Part shown: positions 33,501 to 46,093 of the stretch, in pieces | How positions within the stretch are numbered: position 1 is the stretch's first letter | Layout: each line of letters begins with the position of its first letter | Assembly: GCA_964017125.1 (NCBI GenBank) | Contig: OZ024912.1 | Location: 84,836,857-84,900,856, forward strand | Direction of reading: 5' to 3' | Length of the DNA stretch: 64,000 nucleotides | Source: Flabesymbios commensalis | Taxonomy: Eukaryota > Annelida > Polychaeta > Terebellida > Flabelligeridae | The notes under the pieces: generated by a model | Told to the model about the DNA's origin: nothing | Databases searched by the model: none | The model's input: the letters and a program-made list of their open reading frames with translations, nothing else | Program-made: the position numbers and the translations under genes

Positions 33501-34329
33501 TAACTTTCAGATTCAGAATCCAATTGGGTTGTTTTTGTCTTTTAATCAGCGTTGTTATCCTAGGACAATGATTGGTATTTATTTGATTGAACGATTTAGT
33601 CTAGAGATTTACAACACCATTCACATCATTTCTAGTTCACTAAATTGGTTTAGAAAGTCGACCAGCTATGCTCATTACACTTTTTTGTTAATACGGCTTA
33701 GTTTCAGCTTTCAATGACCCCCAACATCGTTTGTCAAAGTGCGCTTTAAGACTCATTTTGCCATATCGGGTCACATATGCTATCAAACAAAGTAAAGCAG
33801 GGGTCATCTTGGATTTATGGCAAGGAGGATCAAAATACTTAGTTTCATTGTTTGTTCTCATGTTAAACCTTTTGTGTAATCATTAGTAGCCTAGCTAACT
33901 ACAAAGCATAATATTATAGCCAAACATGTTAAAAAAAGGTCAATATATGCCGGAAAAAACAGCGTCCATTCTGGATTTATGCAAATGAGTTTAAACATGT
34001 TTGGCCTACATTCAACTTTTATTTACGTTCTGTATAATCATCCCGAACTACAGAGTCTAATTTGGGGCAAATATGCTAAACAGATCTCACTGCATTCCAA
34101 CAAATGATGAAATATGTTGCAAATAAGGTCAAATTGTGGCTAAATTTGGATTATTGCAAAACACATCTTTGAATTCACAACACTTTAACTTTCCATCTAT
34201 AAAATTGCCAGTGGATCTGAGGGGTCCCTGATAGGCCTGTGGCCTCTAGCGTGTGGGCGATAATACATGCAAGTCTATGGGATTTCGGAATGGGATTGTA
34301 ATTACTTGTGCGAGACCATCACACACGTG
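33501..34329. other. No gene seen
   Basis: AT-rich sequence after the LINE. Reading frames are short and carry no domain. Confidence 0.5.
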
Positions 34330-36404
34330 TTCGCCAAATTTACAGGAAAGTTGCCGTAATACCGGCCGATGCTGCCTGCAAAATTACATGGAAAACGGTT
34401 GAGAATTGACGTCTAAATTGAAGTCTAAATGAATAACTTTTAAGAATACTTAATCAAATTTCACACTAATCTCAATAATTACTTTTGAAGTACTCAATCA
34501 AACTTTGACAAATTTACAGGAAAGTTGCCGTAATACCAGCCGATGGTGCCTGCAAAATTAGATGGAAAACGGTTGAGAATCTACGTCTGAATTGAAGTCT
34601 AAATGAATAACTTTTAAAAATATTCAATCAAATTTCACACTAATCTCATTAATAACTTTTGAAGTACTAAATCAAACTTCGCCAAATTTACAGGACAGTT
34701 GCCGTAATACCAGCCGATGGTGCCTGCAAAATTACATGACAAACGGTTGAGAATTGACGTCTGAATTGAAGTTTAAATGAATAACTTTTTAAAATATTCA
34801 ATCAAATTCCAATCTAATCTCATTAATAACTTTTGAAGTACTTAATCAAACTTCGCCAAATTTACAGGGATGTTGCCGTAATACCAACCAATGGTGCCTG
34901 CAGATTACATGGAAAACGGTTGAGAATTGACGCCTAAATTGACGTCTAAATGAATAACTTTTAAAAATACTCATTCAAATTTCACACTAATCTTATTAAT
35001 AACTTTTGAAGTACTCAATTAAACTTCGCCAAATTTACAGGGAAGTTGGCGTAATACCAGCCGATGGTGCCTGTAAAATTACATGAAAAACGGTTGAGAA
35101 TTGACGTCTGCATTGACGTCTAAATTAATAACTTTTAAAAATACTCATTCAAATTTCACACTAATCTCATTAATAACTTTTGAAGTACTAAATCAAACTT
35201 CGCCAAATTTACAGGAAAGTTGCCGTAATACCAGCCGATGGTGCCTGCAAAATTACATGACAAACGGTTGAGAATTGACGTCTGAATTAAAGTCTAAATG
35301 AATAACTTTTAAAAATATTCAATCAAAATTCACATTATTCTCATTAAAAACTTTTGAAGTACTCAATCAAACTTCGCCAAATTTACAGGGATGTTGCCGT
35401 AATACCAACCAATGGTGCCTGCAGATTACATGGAAAACGGTTGAGAATTGACGCCTAAATTGACGTCTAAATGAATAACTTTTAAAAATACTCATTCAAA
35501 TTTCACACTAATCTTATTAATAACTTTTGAAGTACTCAATTAAACTTCGCCAAATTTACAGGGAAGTTGGCGTAATACCAGCCGATGGTGCCTGTAAAAT
35601 TACATGAAAAACGGTTGAGAATTGACGTCTGCATTGACGTCTAAATTAATAACTTTTAAAAATACTCATTCAAATTTCACACTAATCTCATTAATAACTT
35701 TTGAAGTACTAAATCAAACTTCGCCAAATTTACAGGAAAGTTGCCGTAATACCAGCCGATGGTGCCTGCAAAATTACATGACAAACGGTTGAGAATTGAC
35801 GTCTGAATTAAAGTCTAAATGAATAACTTTTAAAAATATTCAATCAAAATTCACATTATTCTCATTAAAAACTTTTGAAGTACTCAATCAAACTTCGCCA
35901 AATTTACAGGGATGTTGCCGTAATACCAACCGATGGTGCCTGCGAAATTACATGGAAAACGGTTAAGAATTGACGTCTGAATTGAAGTCTAAATTAATAA
36001 CTTTTAAAAATATTCAATCAAATTTCACATTAATTACTTTTGAAGTACTCAATCAAACTTCCACAAATTTACAGGAAAGTTGCCGTAATACCAGCCGATG
36101 GTGCCTGCAAAATTAGATGGAAAACGGTTGAGAATCTACGTCTGAATTGAAGTCTAAATGAATACCTTTTAAAAATATTCAATCAAATTTCACACTAGTC
36201 TCATTAATAACTTTTGAAGTACAGACTCAAACTTCGCCAAATTTACAGGAAAGTTGCCGTAATACAAACAGATGGTGCCTGCAAAATTACATGGAAAACG
36301 GTTGAGAATCTTTGTCTTAATTGAAGTCTAAATGAATAACTTTTAAAAATATTCAATCAAATTTCACACTAATCTCATTAATAACTTTTGAAGTACTCAC
36401 TCAA
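34330..36404. repeat. 173-bp satellite array, about twelve units
   Basis: Each unit contains TTCGCCAAATTTACAGG, TTGCCGTAATACCAGCCGAT, AAACGGTTGAGAATTGACGT and ATTAATAACTTTTGAAGTAC. Variant units recur together: GGGATGTTGCCGTAATACC at 34868 and 35388, and GGGAAGTTGGCGTAATACC at 35040 and 35560. So a three-unit block of 520 bp was duplicated as a whole. The motif GGTTGAGAATTGACG is also found near the ends of the MITE at 25314. Confidence 0.92.
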
Positions 36405-37054
36405 TACTGATCATCATCCTATATGTGACTCGCTGGTATCAGAGCTGTTTTTCAGCGCAGATTTGGCATACAGCCAGTGATGCCGTCCACTTTCCCTGTT
36501 CTTCCCGAAGGGCACAAACCGGGGCCTCATTAAAATTAGTGATCTGGTTTACCCAGAATTCAACGGGTCACGAATGGGAGATGCTAGCCACAACATCCAT
36601 GACATCTTCGTGAAACAGGTGTCTTTCGGGAATTAAAAGTGTTTTTCACGGATAATAATATCATTATTATACTGACAAATTGAATAAAGGTAAAGTAAAA
36701 TATATATTATGCTTGATTAGGTTTGTGATGACACTGTAAATACACTATCATTGCATTTAGCAGTGTTTGAAACAACGTCACCACGCTGGATGATCAGAGG
36801 TTACCTGGTCTGAGAGTGACGAAGCCACCAGTTGGCAACCATTCGTCCGGCCAGAACCCTGGTTGAGTCCTACTTACATTTATTTAGCTGGACGTTGACC
36901 TGATGTAGGCCTATGGACCAGATTGAAACGTCTGCTGGAGGGGGTAGATCTAGACCTATTCTATTTATTATTTATGATTTATTTCTATTGAATTTGATTG
37001 TTATTTTTCGGACGAATTTTCCCGAGATTCTTAAATTCGCGAATTTGTCCTTTA
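36405..37054. other. No gene seen
   Basis: Unclassified sequence after the satellite. The open frame at 36425-36613 shows no recognised feature. Confidence 0.45.
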
Positions 37055-37700
37055 AAGCTGCATAACTGTTTTGTTTATTTTGATAAAAATAGCCTAAATG
37101 TACAGAACAATCATTCATATCGTCTTAAAGGCCTTATAAATGCACTAAACCTGGGTAAATGTAGCGGAATTAGGTCACTATGCGATGTACCATCAAGTAT
37201 TTTGAAGTAGTGAATCGTTTTGTGTACAGTATGTATGTAATATTTGAGGGAGGGCGGTAAAAAAAAACATTTAAGAAAAAAAAACATTGAACCTATTTTT
37301 GGAAAAGTTAATAAGGGCGCCCAATTAAAAAAAACATTTGACAAATTGTTAATGAGGGCGACGAAATGAAAAAAAACTTTAGAAAAAGTTAATGTGAGAC
37401 GAGCAAAACAAGCAAAATAAAAACATAGCTGGGAAAATGTTTTTTTATCTCCTAAAATAAGGTGGTTTTTTTTTCAAAATGTTTTTTTTTATCTCCCGAA
37501 ATTAACTGGTTTTTTTCAGTGAACGGCAACAATCTAATACGTGCGCTGGGCAAAAAAAACACATGTTTTTTTTGGTAATGTGTGGCCTAAATCTAATGCG
37601 CGCGCTCATCTGAAACAGAGAAAAAACCATAGTGGCATAATGTTACATTGGCCAACAACAAACCACCTTAATAGCAAGCATGAGACGTTGAACTGGATTG
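37055..37700. repeat. Dispersed duplicate, copy 2
   Basis: Matches 18484-18780 over 37055-37240 and again from about 37636. The two parts are separated by about 400 bp of A- and T-rich sequence with imperfect repeats of GTTAATGAGGGCG type. Copy 1 lacks this block. Confidence 0.75.
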
Positions 37701-37736
37701 GTATAACGTTGGACCAGTACCGGAGACGTCTGTGAA
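37672..37736. mobile_element. MITE family A, left half
   Basis: TAGCAAGCATGAGACGTTGA and CGTTGGACCAGTACCGGAGA match the left part of 18731-18834. The right half is absent; the Ty3/gypsy fossil begins at this point. Confidence 0.7.
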
Positions 37737-37739
37737 ACA

Positions 37740-40700
37740 CCCTCTCGACACCAGTGGGTGTGTGAACGATCCAGTACGTTGGATGTCGAGCCCTGTGTAT
37801 CGACCAACGTGAAGTCCAAGTGGGGTTAAAGACGACAATTGTCCAGGCTTTAATAGTAAGACAGAATCCCCCACATTTAATTTATCAGCCACCGCCCGTT
37901 TTGATAAAACCAATCGTTCATTGTCTTGTCTTGTCTCGTCAAGTCAATCTGTTGACGAGTCATTCGCCATGTCGAATGAAGTGTCTGAAATCGGTCATTA
38001 TTTGTGTCAGTCATGGGTTTATTAACACTTTTCTAGAAAGCTAAACGTCCTTTCCGACCATATAGACACTCGAAGGGGCTAAATCCCGTTGATGTATGTA
38101 ATGTATTTCTGTAAGCCATCAAGGCTGGCCCCAGTTGTGTTTCCCAGTCAGAACTACACTTATGCACTAATTTTCGCAGGCTAGACTTTAAAGTACGGTG
38201 AAATCTTTCAATTTTTCCGTTACTAGCTGGGTTATAGGCTGTTGTCCTGTTATGTTTAATTCCATAACTTGACAGGAGACCATTAACCTCAGCATTACAA
38301 AATTCCGTTCCATTATCCGAGATTAGGATCTCTGGAGAATTATATTGCGGAAAATACCTGCTAGCCAATATATTAGCTATTGTACCACTGTTTTTATGTG
38401 CAATAGGGTAAGCGTCGGCCCAACCTGTCAGATGGTCAATAAGTGTGAACAGATATGAATGACCAAAACGTGACCTAGGGAATGGACCAACTAAGTCCAT
38501 GGACACAATCTGATGGGGATAATATGCCACTGGAATTCGTCCTAATTCTACATGTGGTTTTTGAGTATTAAACAACCTACACGTACCACAACGTGCCAGA
38601 ACATGTTTAATATCTTTACACATTCCTGGCCAGACATAACTCTGTTGGACATGATATAATGTCCTTTGATAAGCGGCATGTCCTGCCTGTTCATGTCTAT
38701 TATTTATGACCTTCCGCCATTGCGGTGGTAATACCACACGAGGATAGGTTGCATGTTCCGCGCTAGACCGTTTGACAGAGACTAATATATCATCTGATAA
38801 AGCATATTCCGTCTCTGCAAAAACCGATTCAAACAATTTTGGAAAAACTTGTTTTTGTTGCAATACAAGTTCCTCTTTATTGATTTTCTCGAACTCAAGC
38901 GGTAAACTCCATTCTATTGTCAGAATTGGCAGTTGTTCAGGTATCTTAGCTCGGCTTAGCATATCGGCTCTGGCGTTATCACGACCACACTTATACCACA
39001 CTTATACCTAATTGGCGCATTGAATTCAGAAATCTGTACTGCCCAGCGTTGTATTTTACTGTTGACAGAAAAGAGATTTAGGTGGCTTATGATCAGTGAT
39101 TATTTCAAAACGTGAGCCCCATAAATAGGGACGTAATTTTTGAAGGGCGTATACTATGGCATACGCTTCTTTGATCACTGTACTCCACTTAGCTTGAGTT
39201 GAATCAAGCATGTGTGATAAATAATGTATAACCCTTCCTATCCCAGAGTCATCTTCTTGAACCAGAATAGCACTGACTGCGTAATTGGACGCGTCAATAT
39301 AGAGTTTATATGGCTTATTCGTCTGAGGATAAGCCAACACAATGTCAGATGTTAATCTCCTGACATGCCTAAGAATGTCCTCATTTCACTTACCTTCGTT
39401 GGAATTGGTAAATTAACAATCGCGCGAATTTTATCAGGATTCGCCGAAATTCCGTGCTCAGAAGTTGTATAACCCAGCAGCAGTACTTTTGATTGTGCAA
39501 ATTTACATTTAGAAGTGTTGACTGTAAGATTGAATTCCCGAAATCGTTCTAGAACGAGTTCGAGATTCCTCAAATGCTCTTCCTCATTACAGCCAAACAC
39601 CACAACATCATCCAAATAAATAAAACACGCAGTACCGACCAACCCATGCACTCTCTATAGTACGCTGAAAAACAGCTGGTGCGTTACATAGGCCAAACGG
39701 CATTCTTAAATATTCGAATAACCCTCTATGGCAGATAAATGCCGTCTTCGGAATGTCTTGTGCAGAGACAGAAATTTGGTTGTACGCCGCTTTTAAATCG
39801 AGACACATAAACACTCGGGCCCCCTGCAGCTGGTCAAATATATCTTGTATCAGCGGCAAAGGAAACGAGTCCTTAACTGTCACTGAAATTAACTTCCTAT
39901 AATCCAAACAGAAACGATATTCTCCTGATGATTTAGGAACCAGAGTAATCGGGCTACTCCAAGGGCTACTGCTAGGTCTTACAATATTCTGAGCCAACAT
40001 CTCGTCAATTTGTTCTAATATTATTTGACGTTTAGCCAAAGGTGTCCTATATGCCCACTGGCGTATAGGCCTTGTGTCTGTCGGAATTTCACACACAACT
40101 AAAGGACATGCTGGTAATGGCCGACCAGGAGCATCAAGTATCTCCTTATAGTCATTAAGTAATTTATCAATGTCAGATCGGCCAGTTGTTGTAAAAGTCG
40201 AAATTTCACTTTTAAAACCAGAATCTGGGCATCAGTGTAATGGAAATGATGAACCAAACCACACCAATGTGTTACTTTCAAAATCAAATTTTGCCGAACC
40301 CCGCTCTAATTGATCCGCACCTAAAATAGCAGGGTAGCCAAGACCTTTAACAATTAAGAATTTTACTAGTCCAATCGTTGTCAAGTGTACGTCGGCCTGT
40401 CCTACGGTCATCAAATTATTCCCGCCCAGACCACACACTACATTGCTGGTACTGCGGAATGTAGGCTGGCGAGATGCGTTATTAATTTTGACATAGGTAT
40501 TGAAGTCCATTACTGATACGGCAGCCCCGGTGTCGGCGAGAGTCGCTATAGTAAGTCCACCAATGGGCAAGTGGACCTCTCGTCGGCACCCGTCTACCAG
40601 TTTAAATTATCAGAATGTCCTCCCCTCTGTGAATTGTAATTTTGTTTAGTCTTACCACTATTTTTATTCCTGGACGATTGTCGTCGCTGTGATGGTTGTT

Positions 40701-41402
40701 GGCGACAATCAACATTTTTGTGGTTGCCATTGCAGTGGCCACAAAGCGGTGAGCCATTCTGATGGTAGAATGCTCTACAAGTGCCTCGTCGATGGCCCGG
40801 CCGGCCGCAACGGAAAAACAAAGGCCCCGGGCTGTCCCGAGCAAGACGTTTTTGAGAAGTGGACGGACCAGGCCTACAGGGGCTGAACTTGGCAGTCCCA
40901 GTTCGAGCGTGGTGTTGTCTGTCTGTCGTCTTCTTCTTAGGTGTGCCCCCATGAGATGCCAACCAGCGCAGCGTAATGCTCATTTTCTCCTGCGAAGGCC
41001 GTGGTCATCTCTATCGCCTTATCCACTGTCTGGTTGTCTTTCAGCTTGCGATAAATCGCTGCTGACATTGGCTGGTCCATTAAACCACGTAAAAACGAAC
41101 GAAGACTTTAGTTCTTTCCACACCGTCTTCTTCGCTGCACAAATGGTCTCGTGGAACTCGCCTCTGGATGTATTTTTGGCGAGTTGCACCACGAGAGCAT
41201 CCGATCCGAGCTCAGTCTTGGCCGTGTCTATGCTACGGATCCATTTCCTGGTGTCACTGGGATCCGTAGCATCACAAGGGTCTATTATTGTGGCAGCCGT
41301 CTGTAGTTTGTATTGTATACGCGATTCCTCCTGCTGGGCTGTGAGTGCTGTAGTCAGAGCAGTCAGCTGATCTGCTGTTAATGCTACCACAGACGTACTC
41401 AT
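37740..41402 (-). mobile_element. Ty3/gypsy retrotransposon fossil
   Basis: On the minus strand, from right to left, are a gag region with a CCHC-like knuckle (about 40594-41402), protease (about 40232-40570, DTGAA motif), reverse transcriptase (about 39352-40096, YLDD), RNase H (about 39056-39340) and integrase with HHCC and DDE-type cores (about 37740-39001). It is broken, with several breaks. I found no pair of long terminal repeats; sequence to about 41950 may include its 5' flank. Coding similarity is still easily read, so it is of moderate age. Confidence 0.88.
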
Positions 41403-42490
41403 TGTGTTAGATTATTTGACACTCACTTATCAGCTAATACACGTTATCGTCCAGCCCAACAGTGGAGTCTACTGCTCTGTTCTGTCCCAACATTACAACA
41501 GCCTTCTCACACTCGCTTTCCTCACCCGACAATTCCGAGTTATTATCCATTACCAGTAAGAATATTCGAGACATATTTGAGTCCTCCAACGCAATAAGTT
41601 GGAAAAGGCTAAGCTCGCCAGGTGTAGGTAGCCGCTCGTGGGCTTGTGTCTTTTATATAACAGGAACGAGCGACTCTACATGATTAAATAGTTTAATGGT
41701 GATTAAATAGTCCAATACACAGTTGAATATACATGTTGGATAAATAGCCATTCTCACAGTAGCGACATTGCTCGGCTCGATAACACTTACGGAACCATCC
41801 GTGATAAGGCCCAGAAGAAGGCAGAAGTAGGACAGCTCTCACACAACTCGCACACGGCTTATATCCCGGCCCAGCCCCTGACGTCAGCAAATGACGCACG
41901 GCGGCCATCTTGCTGGCGTCATGGGTGGATCGGGTTACCCGGCGTCCGCCGTACTGAGGCAGCGCCTTGACAGGCGTACCTTAAACATTTCGGTCACAAG
42001 ATATCGAATATCCAGAAAGTGGGACCCAAACGTGACCTAAGGTCAGAAACATAATAAAATATCCCGAGTGCAGAGTTGTCTTCCTAACATGTCAATTACT
42101 CGAAGATAAATAGGAAACCGGTGAATGCCCGCTACTGTGAATACGCCAAAATATATGTTATAAAATATTAAGTATACTATACATATTACGTTAATAGTCG
42201 ACTTGTTACAGTAGGGCCTATACAGGCTTGTAGACTCTTAGATAAAAAGGTTAATATTTTCTTCAAATTTGTCTCTGGGAGTAGTTTGAGCATTCTGATT
42301 CTACAAATCTTGTGGATATTTTGGCAAGGTCACTGCCAAAGCTGCTGGACTAAGTGTTATGTTTCTGTAAATAGTGATTATGTATGAATTCATTAGCAGA
42401 AATGCCATTTTTCCGCTTAAATTCAAAGGATCAATGCTGTAGTCACAAGACTACATAGATTTTTATGTGCATTGTCCGGTTAATATTAGG
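41403..42490. other. Flank of the Ty3/gypsy fossil, no host gene seen
   Basis: A somewhat GC-richer stretch to about 41950 may hold an unpaired terminal region of the fossil. The rest is unclassified. Confidence 0.4.
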
Positions 42491-42504
42491 AAACATAGCA
42501 GAAG

Positions 42505-42685
42505 GATCAGTAAAAATCAGCAGTAGCAGCAGCAGCAACAGCAGCAGTAGTAGTTTGCTGCTGTTGATATTTCCACTGCTGTGTGGCTGCGTATAAATAG
42601 GCTACTGCCCCTTCTGATTCCGCTGTTTCTACTGCTGCTTTTATTGCTGCTGCTACTACTACTACTTCTGCTGCTGCGTTGTATA
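42505..42685. repeat. Inverted CAG/CTG trinucleotide region
   Basis: (CAG/TAG)n runs at 42518-42555 are followed by (CTG/CTA)n runs at 42620-42685, so the two sides can pair. Serine-rich open frames here are artefacts of the repeat. Confidence 0.85.
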
Positions 42686-42689
42686 AATG

Positions 42690-43700
42690 TTATACAATTG
42701 TGTTGTGTTTGCTGGGTATATCGACTAACTGGGCCAGCATTGAAGTGATGTTCAGGGGCGGATCCAGGATTTGAAAAAGGAGGGGACGCAGAGGGTTCGG
42801 GGGCGAGATTCTCGGCACATTTAGGCCAATTTAGGGGATTTTTAGGTTTAATAAGTAGTATGCAAAATATGTAGGCCCACACCATTGCAATGACTTCAAT
42901 CGTCCTGCCATTGCGATATTTAACAGGTCATCATAGTAGGCCTACCACAATAAGATTAGTGCTGATCGGGAGCGCCGTTACAGTAAGAAGAGATAAAAAC
43001 CTGTCTGTATGGACATTAGCCCTCGACATTGGCCAAGAAAACAACGGCTCTTGGCGAACGGAGCGAGCCGGTCAGCCTGATATGGACATAGGCATGTAGC
43101 CTTCTCCATTATAGAATTATAGCTTACAGCTAATATAAATAATATATTTAGATATATAAATCACCATAGGGCCTATAGGCCTAAATTTACCTTCCAATGA
43201 GTAATCAGATATTGTATGAGGAGTTTACAGTACTGTTACCGGCTATCAGACGTCTCCCTGATCTTTGTCACTAACAAACAAGCACACAATATGTGTACAG
43301 CGAGGCCTCCAAAGGGTGCGCTCACAACCACGCGTAATTTATTTACAAACACTGTTATTGCTGATATTGCGTTCGCTTCCATGTGGAATTGTTTCAATTT
43401 TAAAACTGTGTTATTATTATAGTCTAACGTATTTTGATTATGATGTCCAATGTGAACAATTTGTATTGTTAACATAAAAACACCGGTGACATTACATATA
43501 AAATCCGGCAGATTTATCGCTGAAGTAGGCAGTGATAGTGCATCAAATCCTTTATTAGGCTAAACTGGGATCTGTGGCACTGTATATGCTATATAATTGT
43601 TGCGACTGTGGCCCAGTCCTTATGAACATGGGCTATTAGACCCAAGGAAAATAGAATGATCCTATTTTCCTTGGTAGGCCTAACGTTCCAGATCCTTAGG
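42690..43700. other. No gene seen; short dispersed repeat core near 43296
   Basis: TGTGTACAGCGAGGCCTCCA at 43293-43312 resembles segments at about 58065-58095 (plus) and 58275-58320 (minus). At about 42752 an AGGGGCGGATCCAGG motif is the inverse of a motif near 14765-14795. Neither is assigned to a family. Confidence 0.4.
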
Positions 43701-43701
43701 T

Positions 43702-43926
43702 TAAAGGGATTGGCTCAGGCTAAAATCATAAAAAAATCGGTGATTTTATTTTGGCTCTTTGATATGACCATATGATGTAAACATGTTCTTAGACTAGAAC
43801 TGCAAAAGTTTTTTTATTTTTTGTGCTACGCATTTACCAGTTAGGCTAGATATAGAGACAAAATTCCCGTATTTCTTACTTTTGCCATTGTTGTCAATAA
43901 TTAGAAATCAGGAATTTCGTCTCTAT
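43702..43926. mobile_element. MITE family B, left half and centre
   Basis: TAAAGGGATTGGCTCAGG to GAATTTCGTCTCTATT matches the left part of 16026-16379. Confidence 0.8.
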
Positions 43927-44199
43927 TGTTCTTGTTGTTGGGTCATCGTCAGACACGTGGGGCCGTCCAGTGGTTGCTGCAGACGCTGTTGTAGAAGAAT
44001 TGTGCGTTGGGTCAGTCTTGAGGCAGCGTGGTACACGATTGACCGGCAATGAACCAGCAATGGGCTGCGACGCTGGCCCAACATTGAACCGGAATTTGGT
44101 GGGTAGGCCTACATCCTCTGTGGAGGGAAAATCGTAGGCAAGTATTGAATGAATGATGCCAGCACCGCGATGTGGTGGAAGGAATACATATTTTCCTTC

Positions 44200-44307
44200 C
44201 CAGCAGACAGAAGACGTTGAATCAATGTTGGTTTAACGTTGGTCCAGGATCTACGACGCTAGCTCAACGTTAAACCAACATTAATTTAACGTCTTGTGTC
44301 TGATGGG
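44200..44307. mobile_element. MITE family A copy
   Basis: CCAGCAGACAGAAGACGTTG at the left and CGTCTTGTGTCTGATGGG at the right; the arms GTTGGTTTAACGTTGG and CGTTAAACCAAC pair well. Confidence 0.85.
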
Positions 44308-44937
44308 TTGGTTCTTTCCTAATTATATCCTGGATATTTAGGATTCTGGCCCATGAGGAAGACCACTGTTATGTTTAAAAAATAAAAAGCCGATTTTTGT
44401 CTATAGCACTCAAACAGATTAAAGCCGGGCCTCGGAGTTTGGTAATTCCTGTTCTAGTTTACATTAATTTACAGCTAATCTACATTAATATGGAAATTAT
44501 TAGTATATCTTATTATGGTATGTATTTGTTTCCGATTATTTGCAAATTAGAAGACTTCTGTAAATTAAACCAATACCGCACATGTTAAGATTTGAAAAAT
44601 ATGTTTGTAGTTGAATAGATTCATCATGAAAGTAGTTTGGAAAGTAGGCCCACATTTGATATGAAATGGACTAGCACTGACATTTCTTGTCAGGTTGTGG
44701 CTGAGAGTTGCTGCCATCCAATGCGCCAAACAGTAAATAGTCCGCATCAGTCGGGGACAGATAGTGCCGTATTATGTGCCACAGCAGGGTGTTATTGCTG
44801 TTCGGGTGGCTCTGATCCACGCTTTTACCAAAAAGATTATGCCAACGTGAGGCTGCATCACAGACAGTTGGCGGGGATTAAGTCAGTGGTACATAAATAA
44901 AGCAACAAGAAAGTGAAGTGGTGAATACATTGAAAGT
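44308..44937. other. No gene seen
   Basis: Unclassified sequence between MITE copies; short open frames only. Confidence 0.45.
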
Positions 44938-45150
44938 CCCGATTTCTTATTTCGGACATGCACGTCCAAAATAAGAAATACGTGAATTTCGTCTCTATAT
45001 CTAGCCTAACTGGTAAAAGCGCAGCACGAAAATATAAAAAAAACTTTTGCAGTTCTAGTCTATGGACATGTATACAGCATATAGTCATATTAAGAAGCCA
45101 AAATAAAATCACCAATTTTTTTATGATTTTAACCTGATCGAGTCCCTTTA
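44938..45150. mobile_element. MITE family B, right half
   Basis: GAATTTCGTCTCTATATCTA, GCGCAGCACGAAAAT and GATTTTAACCTGATCGAGTC match the right part of 16026-16379. Its centre keeps a short inverted TTTCGGACATGCACGTCC. Confidence 0.8.
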
Positions 45151-45249
45151 ACATTTTAATAGAGGGACGTCATAGTTAATACTACTATGAATCTGTCGCC
45201 AACGGGTCTTGTGCAAAATTTATTTGGGTGTGTCTCCCAAACAATTTCA

Positions 45250-45408
45250 GCCGATGGAATATAATTTTTCCAGGGAATAATTTGTCTTTCAAAAAATACA
45301 TAGCAGTTGCTATACAAATTCCTCACCGATGAAATATATTTTTTCCAGGGAATAATTTGTCTTTCACAAATGCATTGGCGTTGCAATACAAATTCCGCAT
45401 TGTGTAGT
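45250..45408. repeat. Two-copy tandem duplication of about 80 bp
   Basis: TTTCCAGGGAATAATTTGTC occurs near 45269 and 45345, each followed by a matching CTATACAAATTCC or CAATACAAATTCC end. Confidence 0.8.
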
Positions 45409-46093
45409 ACTTCCCAATTTTTTTAAACATATCTAAACCACAAATTCCATCAGTGGTGGATTCGCGCCTCCATCTTTTTGACAAATCCTTTAAAAGTTCC
45501 CTATAAATTGGTCTAACTATTCGAAAAAATATGGCGCTCTTCTTTCTAAATATCCTAGATCCGCCTCCACATTATGTGTTTTAATCTGTTTATATAATTA
45601 GGCTGGTGTTGTAAATATCATTATGTAATTTATTTTGATCACGCTGCCTTACAATTGCTATTGCATGACGTGATTTTTTTGTATTTGGATGAACAGATTT
45701 ATGAATGTGGTGTTTCAAGAAAATGTTCCTCCTATTAACATGATCAACTGTATTTAATGTATTTATATATTGTTTGTTGACAGAAATGGAAGCTAGACTC
45801 AACATGCAGGATGACTTAAATTTAAATTAGTTTATTTATTTATTTTTTGCTCTAACCATTGCTAACCAAGATCATCCTATAATTCATTTGGTGTTGGCAA
45901 AATGTTTGCAATATGTTGGGACTATGTTGGCATTATGTTGAATCTACGTTGGCTCTCTACATTGGACTGATGTTGGGCCAACGACGGACGTCTACGTTGT
46001 ACGAAACGTAGTTGCATGTGTTGATCCATCGTTGGGCCCACATGGTTCTACCTGGGTGATAATAAGCATGAGCCATCAGGACAACCAGTAATA
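45409..46093. other. No gene seen; decayed family A MITE near 45920-46050
   Basis: GATGTTGGGCCAACGACGGA and neighbouring ATGTTGG repeats recall MITE family A but the ends are lost. Confidence 0.45.

Noticed and set aside
40762-41370. A plus-strand frame of about 200 codons
   Set aside because: It is antisense to the gag region of the Ty3/gypsy fossil and has no domain of its own.
37740-41950. Long terminal repeats around the Ty3/gypsy fossil
   Set aside because: I compared the two flanks by eye and saw no matching pair, so none is annotated.
42517-42885. A serine-rich minus-strand protein
   Set aside because: The serine and cysteine runs are translations of the CAG/CTG repeat.
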